The notes beneath the pieces were generated by a model. It worked only from the letters and a program-made list of their open reading frames with translations, was not told the origin of the DNA and searched no databases. Shown in pieces: positions 1 through 9,117 of a stretch of 64,000 nt of DNA. This DNA comes from Oscillospiraceae bacterium (GTDB lineage: Bacteria; Bacillota; Clostridia; Oscillospirales; Ruminococcaceae): the NCBI GenBank assembly GCA_902790675.1, contig CADASU010000002.1, positions 62,001-126,000 of the forward strand, in the 5' to 3' direction. How positions within the stretch are numbered: position 1 is the first letter of the stretch; each line of letters starts with the position of its first letter. Made by a program: the position numbers and the translations under genes.

Positions 1-871
1 CCATTTTATTTTGCCTATTATTTACTGCAGCAACTTCAATTATAATTGCTAAATTTCTACCGGGCTTAATTGGTATTTTATATTTTGGGATTTTAACACC
101 AAGAATATTAGTAAAATCTCTTTGTAAGCCTGTTCTATCGTAATTTTGATAAGAAGTCCACGGTTCTAAGTCAACAACCATATTAACTTTTTCTCTGTTT
201 TTTATAGCTCTAACACCAAATAATTTTCTAGCATTAACAATTCCTATCCCACGAAGTTCCATAAAATGTCTTATATTTTTGGGGGATGATCCAATTAGTG
301 CATGATCGGAAACACGTCTGATTTCAACTTCATCATCAGCAACCAACCTATGGCCTCTTTTAATTAGCTCCATGGCAGTTTCGCTTTTTCCAACGCCACT
401 TTCTCCTGTAATTAATACTCCCTCTCCATAAACTTCAACAAAAACACCATGCAGCCCTTGTCTTGGAGCTAACTCAACATTTAAAAATGTTATTAGCGCT
501 GCCATAACAGTTGTAGTAGAATCTTTTGTTCTAACTAGCGGTATTCCATAACATTTAGCCGATTCGATCATTTCATCAAAAGCAACATTATTATTTGTAA
601 TAATTATTGCAGGAATATTTTTTTTGCAAAGAATTTTTAAACGTTCCATTCTAAGACTTGAAGACATATTTTGTAAATAAGCGGTTTCCATATTACCAAT
701 AATTTGAATTCGTGAAGGCTGAAAATATTTATAAAATCCTGAAATATGAAGGCCAGGCCTATTAACTTCAGACGAATATATTAAAATATCTTTAGGATTT
801 TTAGGAAGATAAATAGATTCCAAATTAAACTTTGAAATTAATTTAGATAATTTTACGCTATATTTACCCAT
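1..871 (-). CDS. hprK: HPr kinase/phosphorylase (3' end cut by window edge)
   Basis: Bifunctional enzyme that phosphorylates and dephosphorylates the regulatory serine of HPr and so drives CcpA-type carbon catabolite control in the cytoplasm. My translation of the minus strand from the ATG at 871 gives about 290 residues before the edge. It shows the Walker A loop GESGVGKSE near residue 153 and the family signature RGIGIVNARKLFG near residue 205, where the family has RGxGIxNxxxLFG. About 20 C-terminal residues lie outside the window. The start is supported by a GGAGGG ribosome site just upstream and by a promoter at 899-927. Divergent from the YfhO gene. Identification is secure. Confidence 0.95.
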   Translation of the reverse strand, partial: MGKYSVKLSKLISKFNLESIYLPKNPKDILIYSSEVNRPGLHISGFYKYFQPSRIQIIGNMETAYLQNMSSSLRMERLKILCKKNIPAIIITNNNVAFDEMIESAKCYGIPLVRTKDSTTTVMAALITFLNVELAPRQGLHGVFVEVYGEGVLITGESGVGKSETAMELIKRGHRLVADDEVEIRRVSDHALIGSSPKNIRHFMELRGIGIVNARKLFGVRAIKNREKVNMVVDLEPWTSYQNYDRTGLQRDFTNILGVKIPKYKIPIKPGRNLAIIIEVAAVNNRQNKM

Positions 872-898
872 TTTATTCCCTCCAAAAATATATAGTTA

Positions 899-927
899 AT
901 TATACAATATATAACGTGGTCTTTCAA
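899..927 (-). promoter_or_regulatory. hprK promoter
   Basis: On the minus strand, a -35 TTGAAA (922-927), a 17-nt spacer and a perfect -10 TATAAT (899-904), about 28 nt ahead of the hprK start codon. Confidence 0.7.
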
Positions 928-975
928 GCTTAAGATAATTTTGCAAGTAATTTGAAAATTTATAAAAATAAAGTA

Positions 976-1005
976 TTGTTATTATTATTAATTAAATGTT
1001 ATAAT
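976..1005 (+). promoter_or_regulatory. Promoter of the YfhO gene
   Basis: TTGTTA (976-981), 18-nt spacer, extended -10 TGt-TATAAT (TG at 997-998, hexamer 1000-1005). It lies downstream of the upstream-most possible in-frame start at 952, which argues for the ATG at 1060. Confidence 0.55.
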
Positions 1006-1059
1006 GTTGTGGTGTTTTCCATACTTTTCTATAATGAATTTAGGAGGATGTTCAATTTT

Positions 1060-3507
1060 ATGAGAGAAACTTTAATAAACCTGATTACCCCAAATGAAAA
1101 TGAACCGAAAAATTATATTAAAATATTTTTATTATCGGGAATTGTTGCTAGCTTAATTTTTTTACCCTTTATAATTTTTGATAAAGGCTTGTTTTTACTT
1201 TATGGCGATTATAATGTGCAACAAATTCCTTTCTATCAACTAGCTCATGATGCCGTTAGAAGCGGTTCTTTCGGCTGGAATTGGCATACAGACCTAGGCG
1301 CCAATTTTATTGCCTCATATAGTTTTTACCTTTTAGGAAGTCCATTTTTTTGGCTGACCATACCTTTCCCAAACGAGATGTTGCCATATTTGATGGCGCC
1401 GCTATTTGTTTTAAAATTTTCAACAGCTGCTTTAACATCATACATATTTATACGTCGTTTCACTAAAACAGCATATATGGCTTTCTTTGGAGCATTAATG
1501 TATGCTTTTTCAGGATTTATGATATATAATATATTTTACAATCATTTCCATGAAGTCGTTGCATTTTTTCCATTGATGCTAATTGGAATGGAAGAGTTAA
1601 TGGTAAATAAACGAAAAGGATTATTTGCACTTACCGTAGCGTTGAACCTTATTACCAGCTATTACTTTTTTGTTCCGGCTGTTGTTTTTTTAGTAATATA
1701 TTTTATTATTCGTTGCTTAACCGGAAAATTCAAGCTAAAAATCAACTCTATGGTTTGCATATTCACAGAATCAATATTAGGGGTTATGATAGGAATAATT
1801 TTGTTTATACCATCCGCATTAATGGTTATGCAAAATCCAAGAGTTGGAGGAATGCTGCTGGGATATGATATGTTATTTTATGACACTCCTCAAAAATATG
1901 GATTAATAATACAAAGTCTTTTCTTTCCCCCAGATATGCCTGCTTTTCCTAACTTTTTTCCAGATGCAGACGCAAAATGGTTTTCTGTGGCTGCATATTT
2001 ACCAATGTTTAGTATGATTGGAGTAATATCTTTTATCAAAGAAAAGAGAAAATCATGGCTTAAATATATATTAATTGCACTATTTATTGCTATGTTTGTA
2101 CCCATATTGAATAGTGTGTTTAACGGATTAAACTCGTCGTTCTATACAAGGTGGTTTTATATTTTAACACTTATGACATCATTAGCAACAGCTATATCTC
2201 TAGAAAGAAAAAATATTGACATATCTTTTGGAATAAAATTAAATTTGATAATAGTTGGTTGTTTCGCTCTAATTGGCATATTGCCTAAAAAAGAGAATGA
2301 TGTGATTTCATTTTTTCAAATGCCAGAACATCCAATAATATTTTGGATAAATGTTTTATTAACAGTTGCTGGAATAATTATTACATATATGTTAACTAAA
2401 AAGTCAAAAAAAGGAACTAAACAATTTTATAAAAATTCAATACTTACATTATGCACATTCATATTTATATACTCTACTGCGCAGATAACATGGGGTAAAT
2501 GCTATGGTGGATTAGATGCATATAAAAATGTTGTTGAAGACGGTCTTAACACCAGATTTGATTTAGACAAAACAGATTTTTATAGAATTGACCTATATGG
2601 AGAAAATAACACAGACAACTGGCCGATGTACTGGAAAGAGCCATCAATACAAGCTTTTCAAAGCACAGTCCCCGCATCAATAATGACATTTTATAAAAAT
2701 ATAGATATTAAAAGAGATGTTGCTTCTAGACCAGATACAGATAAATATGATGCCCTTAGGCACTTTTTATCTGTCAAATATATTTTTATTAGAGAAGGCG
2801 AAACATCAAATATTCCAACCGGATTTAAATTCGACAGTAATCAAAATGGATTTAATATATACAAAAATGAATATTTCATGCCAATGGGATTTGCAATGGA
2901 TAAATATATAAAAGACAGCACTTGGCAAAATACAAATTCATTACATAAAGATAGACTGCTTTTAAAAGGAGTTTTATTAAGCGAAAATCAAATTAAAAAA
3001 TATGAAACAATCTTATCGCCTGTTTCAATTGAAAATTCCAGTAAATTAACAGATAACCAAATGATATCTGATGTTAAAACTCTAAAAACTAAAGAATGCA
3101 CAAACTTCAAATACAATTCTTATGGATTTACAGCAAATATATCTCTAGACAATGACAATTTAGTATTGTTTACAGTTCCATATGAATCGGGCTGGACAGC
3201 AACTGTAAATGGAAATCCAACTGACGTTGAAAATGTTGATTCTGGAATGATGGCTGTTAAGTGCAATAAAGGCGACAACAACATAGTTTTCAAATATAAA
3301 ACTCCCGGTTTAACAGAATCAATTTTTATAACAATTATAGGAGCTATTATTTATGCTATATATATGTTAATAAACAAAAAAATGTATAAAAATAATCCAT
3401 CCAAATATAAGCCTATAAATTATGGACAAAAATTAGAGTTAGAGGCGGATGAAAAAATTCCAACTAACAGTGATATAGAAAATTTTTATAAACAAAATAG
3501 TAACTAA
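1060..3507 (+). CDS. YfhO-family multi-membrane glycosyltransferase-like protein
   Basis: An 815-residue membrane protein of the YfhO family (GT-C-type fold). Characterised relatives in Bacillus and Listeria are implicated in decorating lipoteichoic acid with sugars; whether this one does so is inference. The N-terminal 500 residues contain about a dozen hydrophobic segments with the typical early loop motif YGDYNVQQ. An extracytoplasmic domain follows (about residues 510-770), then one last transmembrane helix and a charged tail. I chose ATG 1060 because AGGAGG lies 12 nt upstream and the promoter sits just before it; the frame is open back to 952 but has no ribosome site there. It is followed by a bidirectional terminator and converges on a glycosyltransferase gene, consistent with a small cell-surface glycan locus. 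Confidence 0.88.
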   Translation: MRETLINLITPNENEPKNYIKIFLLSGIVASLIFLPFIIFDKGLFLLYGDYNVQQIPFYQLAHDAVRSGSFGWNWHTDLGANFIASYSFYLLGSPFFWLTIPFPNEMLPYLMAPLFVLKFSTAALTSYIFIRRFTKTAYMAFFGALMYAFSGFMIYNIFYNHFHEVVAFFPLMLIGMEELMVNKRKGLFALTVALNLITSYYFFVPAVVFLVIYFIIRCLTGKFKLKINSMVCIFTESILGVMIGIILFIPSALMVMQNPRVGGMLLGYDMLFYDTPQKYGLIIQSLFFPPDMPAFPNFFPDADAKWFSVAAYLPMFSMIGVISFIKEKRKSWLKYILIALFIAMFVPILNSVFNGLNSSFYTRWFYILTLMTSLATAISLERKNIDISFGIKLNLIIVGCFALIGILPKKENDVISFFQMPEHPIIFWINVLLTVAGIIITYMLTKKSKKGTKQFYKNSILTLCTFIFIYSTAQITWGKCYGGLDAYKNVVEDGLNTRFDLDKTDFYRIDLYGENNTDNWPMYWKEPSIQAFQSTVPASIMTFYKNIDIKRDVASRPDTDKYDALRHFLSVKYIFIREGETSNIPTGFKFDSNQNGFNIYKNEYFMPMGFAMDKYIKDSTWQNTNSLHKDRLLLKGVLLSENQIKKYETILSPVSIENSSKLTDNQMISDVKTLKTKECTNFKYNSYGFTANISLDNDNLVLFTVPYESGWTATVNGNPTDVENVDSGMMAVKCNKGDNNIVFKYKTPGLTESIFITIIGAIIYAIYMLINKKMYKNNPSKYKPINYGQKLELEADEKIPTNSDIENFYKQNSN

Positions 3508-3514
3508 CTAAATA

Positions 3515-3562
3515 AAAAAAGAAAAAACAGTAATTTATAAATTTTACTGTTTTTTCTTTTTT
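3515..3562. terminator. Bidirectional rho-independent terminator
   Basis: A perfect 19-bp inverted repeat (3515-3533 and 3544-3562) with A-rich 5' and T-rich 3' arms around a 10-nt loop, between convergent genes. The right arm encodes the last Lys/Gln codons of the minus-strand glycosyltransferase. Confidence 0.85.
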
Positions 3563-4782
3563 GAACTTATTTTTATATTTTTAAAAGAAAATTTATGATC
3601 AGCCGGCTTACTCTTAGAATATATATTTAAAGCATCTTCATAAATGTTTAACAAATTATTTGCAAGCTCAATATCGCTATATTTCATTACCGATTTTCTA
3701 GAATTTTTGCTTAAATTTATTTTTTCTTCAGTTGACATATTTTTATATGAATTTATTAGTTTCTTCATATCATCGGCATTTTTATATATAAAACCATTTA
3801 CTCCATCAATAACTTGTCCCCTATTTAATTTGTCATATATATGCAAAACAGGCAAGCCAACTGCCATAGCTTCTAACATAGATATAGAATTTGTATCTGA
3901 TAGCGAAGCCGTTATATATAAATCACATATAGCATAATATTTAACCAATTCTTTATGCAAAATCTTACCCAAAAATATAACTTGATCATTAATTCCAAGG
4001 CTTTTCGCATAATCTTCAAGCTCACCTTTAGACGGCCCATCTCCCAAAATCAATAATTTGCATTTGTCTTCTTTACTTACTACCTCACTCCAATATTTTA
4101 AAAGAATATCTACACTTTTTTCACGTCCCAATCTACCGCAAAAACATATAATAAGTTCATCGTCATTAAGTCCGAGTTTTTGCTTTATTGACAATTTTTG
4201 TTGTTTATCTACACATTTTGGATCAAACCTATCTAACTCGACAGGATTTGGTACAATATAAACAGGCTTATCCACTCCACAGCATCTAAAAAACTCTTCC
4301 ACTTTTTTTGAGGGGCCTGTAAGACAAGTTGCTTTTTCAGCTAAAATTTTAGCATATGCATGGGCAGTCTTCTTTGCAATTTTTATTAATTTTTTCGGCG
4401 CAACATAGTATAAATAATCGTCATACATAGTATGCATAGTATATACTAAGGGAATATTAAGCAATTTAGCTGCCATGGTTCCGGAATATCCAACACCAAA
4501 TTCAGTGTGTATATGAATTATATCGGGATTAAATGCTTTAATATATTTATATCTGCTATGACTAGTAGGTGTTGCAACCCCATAGTTATATAACTTTTTA
4601 AAACTAATGCTTGGACAATATAAAATCCCGTCTTTTAGATCATGGTGCTTTGAATCAGGTAAAGCACAAACAACAAGTACTTCATGTCCTAATTTTTCAA
4701 GACCAGATTTTAAAGCCCTAACATGAGTTACTACTCCATTAATTGACGGTATATATGTTTCAGTAAATAAAGCTATTTTCAT
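3544..4782 (-). CDS. Glycosyltransferase family 4 (GT-B fold)
   Basis: A 412-residue cytoplasmic GT4 enzyme transferring a nucleotide-activated sugar to a lipid or glycan acceptor. The N-terminal signature is FTETYIPSINGVVTH with the glycine-containing turn typical of GT4. The C-terminal donor-binding half contains FCGRLGREKSVDILL and a variant of the family's E-x7-E pair in which Asp replaces the first Glu (DTNSISMLE). The overall look resembles the diacylglycerol glucosyltransferase / MgtA group, but the acceptor cannot be read from sequence. The start has GAGGAG 8 nt upstream. The lysine-rich C-terminus overlaps the terminator. Divergent from the flippase gene, convergent with the YfhO gene; a role in glycolipid or lipoteichoic acid anchor synthesis is plausible inference. 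Confidence 0.88.
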   Translation of the reverse strand: MKIALFTETYIPSINGVVTHVRALKSGLEKLGHEVLVVCALPDSKHHDLKDGILYCPSISFKKLYNYGVATPTSHSRYKYIKAFNPDIIHIHTEFGVGYSGTMAAKLLNIPLVYTMHTMYDDYLYYVAPKKLIKIAKKTAHAYAKILAEKATCLTGPSKKVEEFFRCCGVDKPVYIVPNPVELDRFDPKCVDKQQKLSIKQKLGLNDDELIICFCGRLGREKSVDILLKYWSEVVSKEDKCKLLILGDGPSKGELEDYAKSLGINDQVIFLGKILHKELVKYYAICDLYITASLSDTNSISMLEAMAVGLPVLHIYDKLNRGQVIDGVNGFIYKNADDMKKLINSYKNMSTEEKINLSKNSRKSVMKYSDIELANNLLNIYEDALNIYSKSKPADHKFSFKNIKISSKKKKQ

Positions 4783-4821
4783 AAAACATTCTCCTCGTTA
4801 TGAACTTTTAAATTCGTTAAT

Positions 4822-4830
4822 ATTATATCA
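4822..4830 (-). promoter_or_regulatory. Extended -10 promoter of the GT4 gene
   Basis: Minus-strand TGa-TATAAT (TATAAT at 4822-4827, TG at 4829-4830) 40 nt before the start codon. The -35 is poor (TTGTTT with a 16-nt spacer) and falls in the palindrome-rich block 4834-4881. Confidence 0.5.
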
Positions 4831-4833
4831 CAA

Positions 4834-4881
4834 TTTTTGTCAAAAACAACCTAGCAATATTTTTGACAAAAATTATTGCTA
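4834..4881. repeat. Nested inverted repeats in a divergent promoter region
   Basis: TTTTTGTCAAAAA (4834-4846) is the exact reverse complement of TTTTTGACAAAAA (4860-4872). In addition, 4852-4881 is a near-perfect palindrome reading TAGCAATA...TATTGCTA with one base missing on the left arm. The block sits between the GT4 and flippase promoters, so it could be an operator; this is inference. Confidence 0.6.
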
Positions 4882-4908
4882 TAAGTGCGTTATATTATTA
4901 ATATTTAG

Positions 4909-4937
4909 TAGACTTTTCATTTAATATTTGCTATAAT
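4909..4937 (+). promoter_or_regulatory. Promoter of the flippase-glycosyltransferase operon
   Basis: TAGACT (4909-4914), 17-nt spacer, extended -10 TGc-TATAAT (TG at 4929-4930, hexamer 4932-4937), about 45 nt before the flippase start. Confidence 0.6.
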
Positions 4938-4981
4938 TAGCTTTGTGTGAAATCATATAATTTTGAGATCGAGGTTGTTTT

Positions 4982-6391
4982 ATGGGTCGGCTTTTAAAAA
5001 ATATTAGCATATATTTTGTTGGAAATGTTATTAATAGATTTATGGGTTTTGTTGTTATGTCGGTTGCAACATACGTTTTAACCAATCAAAGTGATTTTGG
5101 ATATTTTGCAATGTCATCAAACATGATAAACATAATAATGACTCTGGTTTGTCTTCAAGCATGGACAGCTATTATAAGGTTTGTTTTTGATTATGACAAA
5201 AAAGCAGGAAAAATACAAGTCATTACAACAGGATATTTTATGGAACTGGTAACATTTATAGTATATACCATAGGATATATCATTTTTAATTTAATATTTC
5301 CTGTTAGAGACTCCATTGAGCTATATTTGTTAAGTTTTGGATATGTGTTTAATCAGGGCGTGCAATTTGCATGCAGAGGCCTTGGAAAAAATAAATTATA
5401 TGTAATATCTGGAATTGTTGGATCGGCGTCACAATTAATATCAAGTATAATATTCATGTTTGTTTTTCATATGACATCCAATGCGCTAATATTAGCTATG
5501 GCAACATCATATATTTCTCAAGCATTATTTATAGAATTCTTTTTAAAAAGTACATCTTATTTTAAGCCTAAATATATTAATTTAAAGTTAGCAACAAAAA
5601 TGCTAAAATACTGTATTCCAAATGCACTTAATTATGCAGCTTCTTGGATCAATGAATCGTTAAATGTTATTATAATTGGAATTTATATTGGTCAGTCTTC
5701 TGCTGGCATATTTTCAGCCGCTTCTAAAATGAATTCTTTAATTGCGCTAGTAATGATAGCTTTTAATTTTGCTTTTCAAGAATATTCTTTCTCAATAAAT
5801 AAGAGTAATGTTAGAGAAAAAATGTATAATAAAGTATTTGTGGTTTTTGTAAAATTTATGAGCTGTGGAATTATGATGCTTATTCCTATAACTTCTATTC
5901 TTTTTTCTTTAATAATTGGTCCTGCATATGAAAGCGCAAGAGAATTAATTCCACTGCTATATATAGGTTGTTTTTTAAATTCTTTACAAGCTTTTTTAGG
6001 ATCAATCATGCAAGCTGAAAAAAAAGTTAATTTATTATTTATATCACAACTTATAGGCTGCATTGTTACATTTGTAGTAATGTTATTAACTATCAATTTT
6101 GTAGGTTTACACTCCGCAGCTATTTCTATGATTGCCTGTTTTTTAGTGGTTAGTTTAATTAGAATATATGGTTTACGCCCAAACATAATTTTAAAATTTA
6201 ATATGACATATTTTCTGCACTTTTCATTAATGTTTATTTTAACGGTATATATATATATTAATTGCAACGAATTAATTAATTTACTATTTTGTCTAATTAT
6301 TGGTATTTATTTCCTGTGCTGTACTATAAGCTTTATTAAAGATTTAAAATCAAAAAATTTAAAATCAACTGCAACAAAACCCGTAAAATGA
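4982..6391 (+). CDS. Oligosaccharide/lipid-linked glycan flippase (MOP superfamily)
   Basis: A 469-residue polytopic membrane protein with about 12-14 hydrophobic segments and short polar loops, typical of Wzx-like polysaccharide biosynthesis proteins that flip undecaprenyl-linked sugars across the membrane. The opening (LLKNISIYFVGNVINR) and the mid-protein CIPNALNYAASWINE region match the usual pattern of this group. The start has a GAGG site 7 nt upstream. It is followed 28 nt later by a phosphoglycosyltransferase gene in the same direction, so the two probably form one transcript that starts and exports a surface glycan. The exact substrate cannot be assigned. Confidence 0.85.
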   Translation: MGRLLKNISIYFVGNVINRFMGFVVMSVATYVLTNQSDFGYFAMSSNMINIIMTLVCLQAWTAIIRFVFDYDKKAGKIQVITTGYFMELVTFIVYTIGYIIFNLIFPVRDSIELYLLSFGYVFNQGVQFACRGLGKNKLYVISGIVGSASQLISSIIFMFVFHMTSNALILAMATSYISQALFIEFFLKSTSYFKPKYINLKLATKMLKYCIPNALNYAASWINESLNVIIIGIYIGQSSAGIFSAASKMNSLIALVMIAFNFAFQEYSFSINKSNVREKMYNKVFVVFVKFMSCGIMMLIPITSILFSLIIGPAYESARELIPLLYIGCFLNSLQAFLGSIMQAEKKVNLLFISQLIGCIVTFVVMLLTINFVGLHSAAISMIACFLVVSLIRIYGLRPNIILKFNMTYFLHFSLMFILTVYIYINCNELINLLFCLIIGIYFLCCTISFIKDLKSKNLKSTATKPVK

Positions 6392-6419
6392 TTATAAAAA
6401 TTAAGGAGAAAGTCAAAAT

Positions 6420-7916
6420 ATGAAGCATATTAAAATTGCTCCAAAGTTAGAAAAAACTTTTTTGTTTGTAATAAAACTATTTATGATAATTTTATTGTTT
6501 TGTGCATTTTTTAGTTTGTTTTATAAACAAATTCCTCAGCTAAAAACAATTAACCGAACATCTATAATATCTTTTGGTATATTTATTATTGCCGTTTGTG
6601 GAGCAATACGAATATATGGAGGCTTTCCTGTAGGTAAAAAAAATGTATCAGATATAATAAACTCTGTTATACTAGGAACTTTGGTTGGAGATGTTATAAC
6701 TTTCTTAACCATGTATATAATGGGAATAAGTTCAATTAAATATTACGAATTTTCCGACGAATTTGTTGGCCCTGTAGATGCATTATCTAGCAATAATCAC
6801 CCTTCATTTTCTATGTTTTTAAATCATTATATTAAAGAAAAAGTTATGCCCGGCCTTTTGTTGCTGCTGCTTGCTTTTTCAATACAAATAATAATAATTT
6901 GGTTATTGGCTAAATTTTCTAATGCAGTTTATTTTAAATTTAATAAACCCAAAAAAACTTTAATAATATATAGCTATGAAAAAGATTTACCCGTTTTAGT
7001 TTCTAAAATAAAAAAGAGCCCGTTGCGTTGGAATTTAAAACAATTAGTAAAATATGATGACATTAAAATAGGAAGAAAAATTAGGGGTAGTAGCGCTGTT
7101 TTCTTCTTCAATGTTCCCAGACATATAAGAACAGAATTAGTTGAATTTTGCTATAAACACAATAAAGACATATACATATATCCAGATATTTCAGACATAA
7201 TAATATATAGCTCGTCCACACTGCTTGTTGACGATACTACTGTTTTAGCATCAACAGACTATGGAATGAGCTTTGAACAACTTTTTTTGAAAAGATTATG
7301 CGACATTATTTTCTCACTATTATTAATAATTATTACAAGTCCTATTATGATTATTTCTGCATTAGCAATAAAATTATATGATAAAGGCCCTATTTTATAT
7401 AAGCAAAAAAGATTAACTAGAAACGCAAAAGAATTTAAAGTATATAAATTTAGGTCGATGATAGTTAATGCTGAAAAACACACTGGCGCAATGATTGCTA
7501 AAAAATATGATGATAGAATAACACCTATAGGAAAATTTTTAAGAAGATTTAGAATTGATGAGTTGCCGCAACTATTTAACATATTTAGAGGTGATATGAG
7601 TGTTGTTGGGCCAAGACCTGAACGAATGGAAATTGCTAAAGAATATCAAAAACACCTTCCTGAATTTCAATATAGATTAAAAGTTAAAGCAGGATTAACA
7701 GGTCTTGCGCAAATAATGAGCAAATATAATACTACTCCAAAGGACAAGTTAACGCTAGATATAGCATATATTCAGCAATATTCTTTATGGTTAGATATAA
7801 AAATAATTTTAAGAACACTAATAGTATTTTTAAAATCTGATAGCACCGAAGGTAACAAAAAACTATCTAAAGATGCTGTTGAATTTGTAAGAAATCAACT
7901 AAATAAAAACAAATAA
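6420..7916 (+). CDS. Polyprenyl glycosylphosphotransferase (bacterial sugar transferase)
   Basis: A 498-residue WcaJ/WbaP-type initiating enzyme that moves a sugar-1-phosphate from a UDP-sugar to undecaprenyl phosphate. There are four hydrophobic segments in the first 165 residues, then a CoA-binding-like middle region. The catalytic C-terminal domain starts near residue 290: a membrane re-entrant helix (KRLCDIIFSLLL), then GPILYKQKR, FRSM, RRFRIDELPQLFN and MSVVGPRPE, all hallmark motifs. The ribosome site AAGGAGA is 8 nt before ATG. It pairs with the preceding flippase. Its stop codon lies 1 nt from the stop of the convergent bofA gene with no visible terminator. Confidence 0.92.
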   Translation: MKHIKIAPKLEKTFLFVIKLFMIILLFCAFFSLFYKQIPQLKTINRTSIISFGIFIIAVCGAIRIYGGFPVGKKNVSDIINSVILGTLVGDVITFLTMYIMGISSIKYYEFSDEFVGPVDALSSNNHPSFSMFLNHYIKEKVMPGLLLLLLAFSIQIIIIWLLAKFSNAVYFKFNKPKKTLIIYSYEKDLPVLVSKIKKSPLRWNLKQLVKYDDIKIGRKIRGSSAVFFFNVPRHIRTELVEFCYKHNKDIYIYPDISDIIIYSSSTLLVDDTTVLASTDYGMSFEQLFLKRLCDIIFSLLLIIITSPIMIISALAIKLYDKGPILYKQKRLTRNAKEFKVYKFRSMIVNAEKHTGAMIAKKYDDRITPIGKFLRRFRIDELPQLFNIFRGDMSVVGPRPERMEIAKEYQKHLPEFQYRLKVKAGLTGLAQIMSKYNTTPKDKLTLDIAYIQQYSLWLDIKIILRTLIVFLKSDSTEGNKKLSKDAVEFVRNQLNKNK

Positions 7917-7917
7917 T

Positions 7918-8160
7918 CTACAATATCAGAAACTTATTAAGCAAAATTAACGTCAAAACTCCTGGAACTCCAGCAATAGCAGATATACAAACTACAAATA
8001 CATTTAAATTAAGTAAGTTGGATGAAATTATGCCAACTATACCAAGAGATATAATACCAGAACTTGTTCCTAAAAGCGTTGATTTAATAGCATTATCACA
8101 TCTCAAATAATAACCAAGCATAATTATAAAGACAAACAATATCGCTACAGATGTAAACAT
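7918..8160 (-). CDS. bofA: Pro-sigma-K processing inhibitor BofA family protein
   Basis: An 80-residue, almost wholly hydrophobic protein ending in AIAGVPGVLTLILLNKFLIL, which matches the conserved BofA C-terminus (AISGILGIPGIAALVVIKQFII in Bacillus). In Bacillus, BofA inhibits the SpoIVFB protease in the outer forespore membrane and so delays sigma-K activation. I chose the second of two nearby ATGs because GGGG lies about 7 nt upstream of it and only 1 nt from the first. It follows the yaaL-type gene with an 18-nt gap, the same neighbour as in Bacillus, although recR is not here. Confidence 0.85.
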   Translation of the reverse strand: MFTSVAILFVFIIMLGYYLRCDNAIKSTLLGTSSGIISLGIVGIISSNLLNLNVFVVCISAIAGVPGVLTLILLNKFLIL

Positions 8161-8178
8161 ACACATTCCCCTTTTGAC

Positions 8179-8454
8179 CTATAATGCTAAAGAATATTCT
8201 ATATCATTTTTTATTCCTTTTTTTCTAGCTTCTTTTATTAGATAATTATATTTTGCTTCTAACGAGTCTATTTGATATATACATGCGTCTATTAAATCTA
8301 AATTAGTTTGAGAATTAAATAACAATTGAGCATGGTCAAGTTGATTTTTCACTTCTTCCAACTCCAGTAAAATTTTATCGCTGTGCATATTGTTTTTTTT
8401 GAAATATTGATCAATAATTGATATTAGGTTACGTATTTTTTCTACTAATTTCAT
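8179..8454 (-). CDS. yaaL: YaaL-type DUF2508 protein
   Basis: A 91-residue helical protein with the DUF2508 signature near its C-terminus: LIDACIYQIDSLEAKYNYL followed by KEAR. The biochemical role of the family is unknown. In Bacillus the homologue sits between recR and bofA; here it is directly upstream of bofA, which supports both assignments. The frame is open to 8472, but the GGGGTG ribosome site lies 6 nt before the ATG at 8454, so that start is used. Confidence 0.75.
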   Translation of the reverse strand: MKLVEKIRNLISIIDQYFKKNNMHSDKILLELEEVKNQLDHAQLLFNSQTNLDLIDACIYQIDSLEAKYNYLIKEARKKGIKNDIEYSLAL

Positions 8455-8652
8455 AATTAACACCCCAAACAATTTAAAAATTAATATATAATTTCAATGG
8501 TAGTATTAACCAATTATAGAATTTTTATATACTAATTTGAAACAAAATCATAAAATTATTTTTAAAGCTTACATTTATACTATTCAAAACATTAATTTTT
8601 TATTACAAATTATTTAAAATATATAAAAATATTTACATGGTAGTGATAAATT

Positions 8653-9084
8653 ATGATGACTTTTTTATTCAACGATATAAATTGGTTGCTTTCAAAAAAA
8701 GCTTTTTCTATTTATTCTTCGTGTATGTATAAACCAACATATGAAAATTACAAAATGAAAATGAACAGCTTTATTTCTAGTCCATTCATCAAGATATTTG
8801 TGTGTGAAGAAAAAGATAATAAAGTAGGAATATTAATTTTGAGTCAAGAAAATATCGTTCCAGAAATTGTTGGAATTGCTGTTTCTAAAAATTATCGTTG
8901 CCATGGAGTCGGAAAGCATATGATTTATACAATTATGAGATGTGAACATTTAAAAATTATTAAAGCTCAAACAGACAGTGATTCAATTGGTTTCTACCGC
9001 AAATGTGGGTTTACTGAAAATAAAGTAATTGTTAAATATAAAGACACTTTATCTGTTAGATATGATTGCGTTTTGCAAAAATAA
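8653..9084 (+). CDS. GNAT-family N-acetyltransferase
   Basis: A 143-residue cytoplasmic acetyltransferase. The acetyl-CoA-binding motif A is seen as GIAVSKNYRCHGVGKHMI (family R/Q-x-x-G-x-G/A), followed by the late motif SIGFYRKCGF found in many GNAT proteins. The substrate cannot be deduced. The ribosome site is weak (GGTAGTG), and two adjacent ATG codons are available. A Nudix gene follows 33 nt downstream, so co-transcription is likely. Confidence 0.85.
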   Translation: MMTFLFNDINWLLSKKAFSIYSSCMYKPTYENYKMKMNSFISSPFIKIFVCEEKDNKVGILILSQENIVPEIVGIAVSKNYRCHGVGKHMIYTIMRCEHLKIIKAQTDSDSIGFYRKCGFTENKVIVKYKDTLSVRYDCVLQK

Positions 9085-9117
9085 TAAAAGTTATACTATA
9101 TAAAGGAGCAACACGAT

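Noticed and set aside
952..1059. Longer N-terminus of the YfhO protein from 952
   Set aside because: No ribosome site, and the extended -10 promoter (TATAAT at 1000-1005) lies inside it; ATG 1060 with AGGAGG is better.
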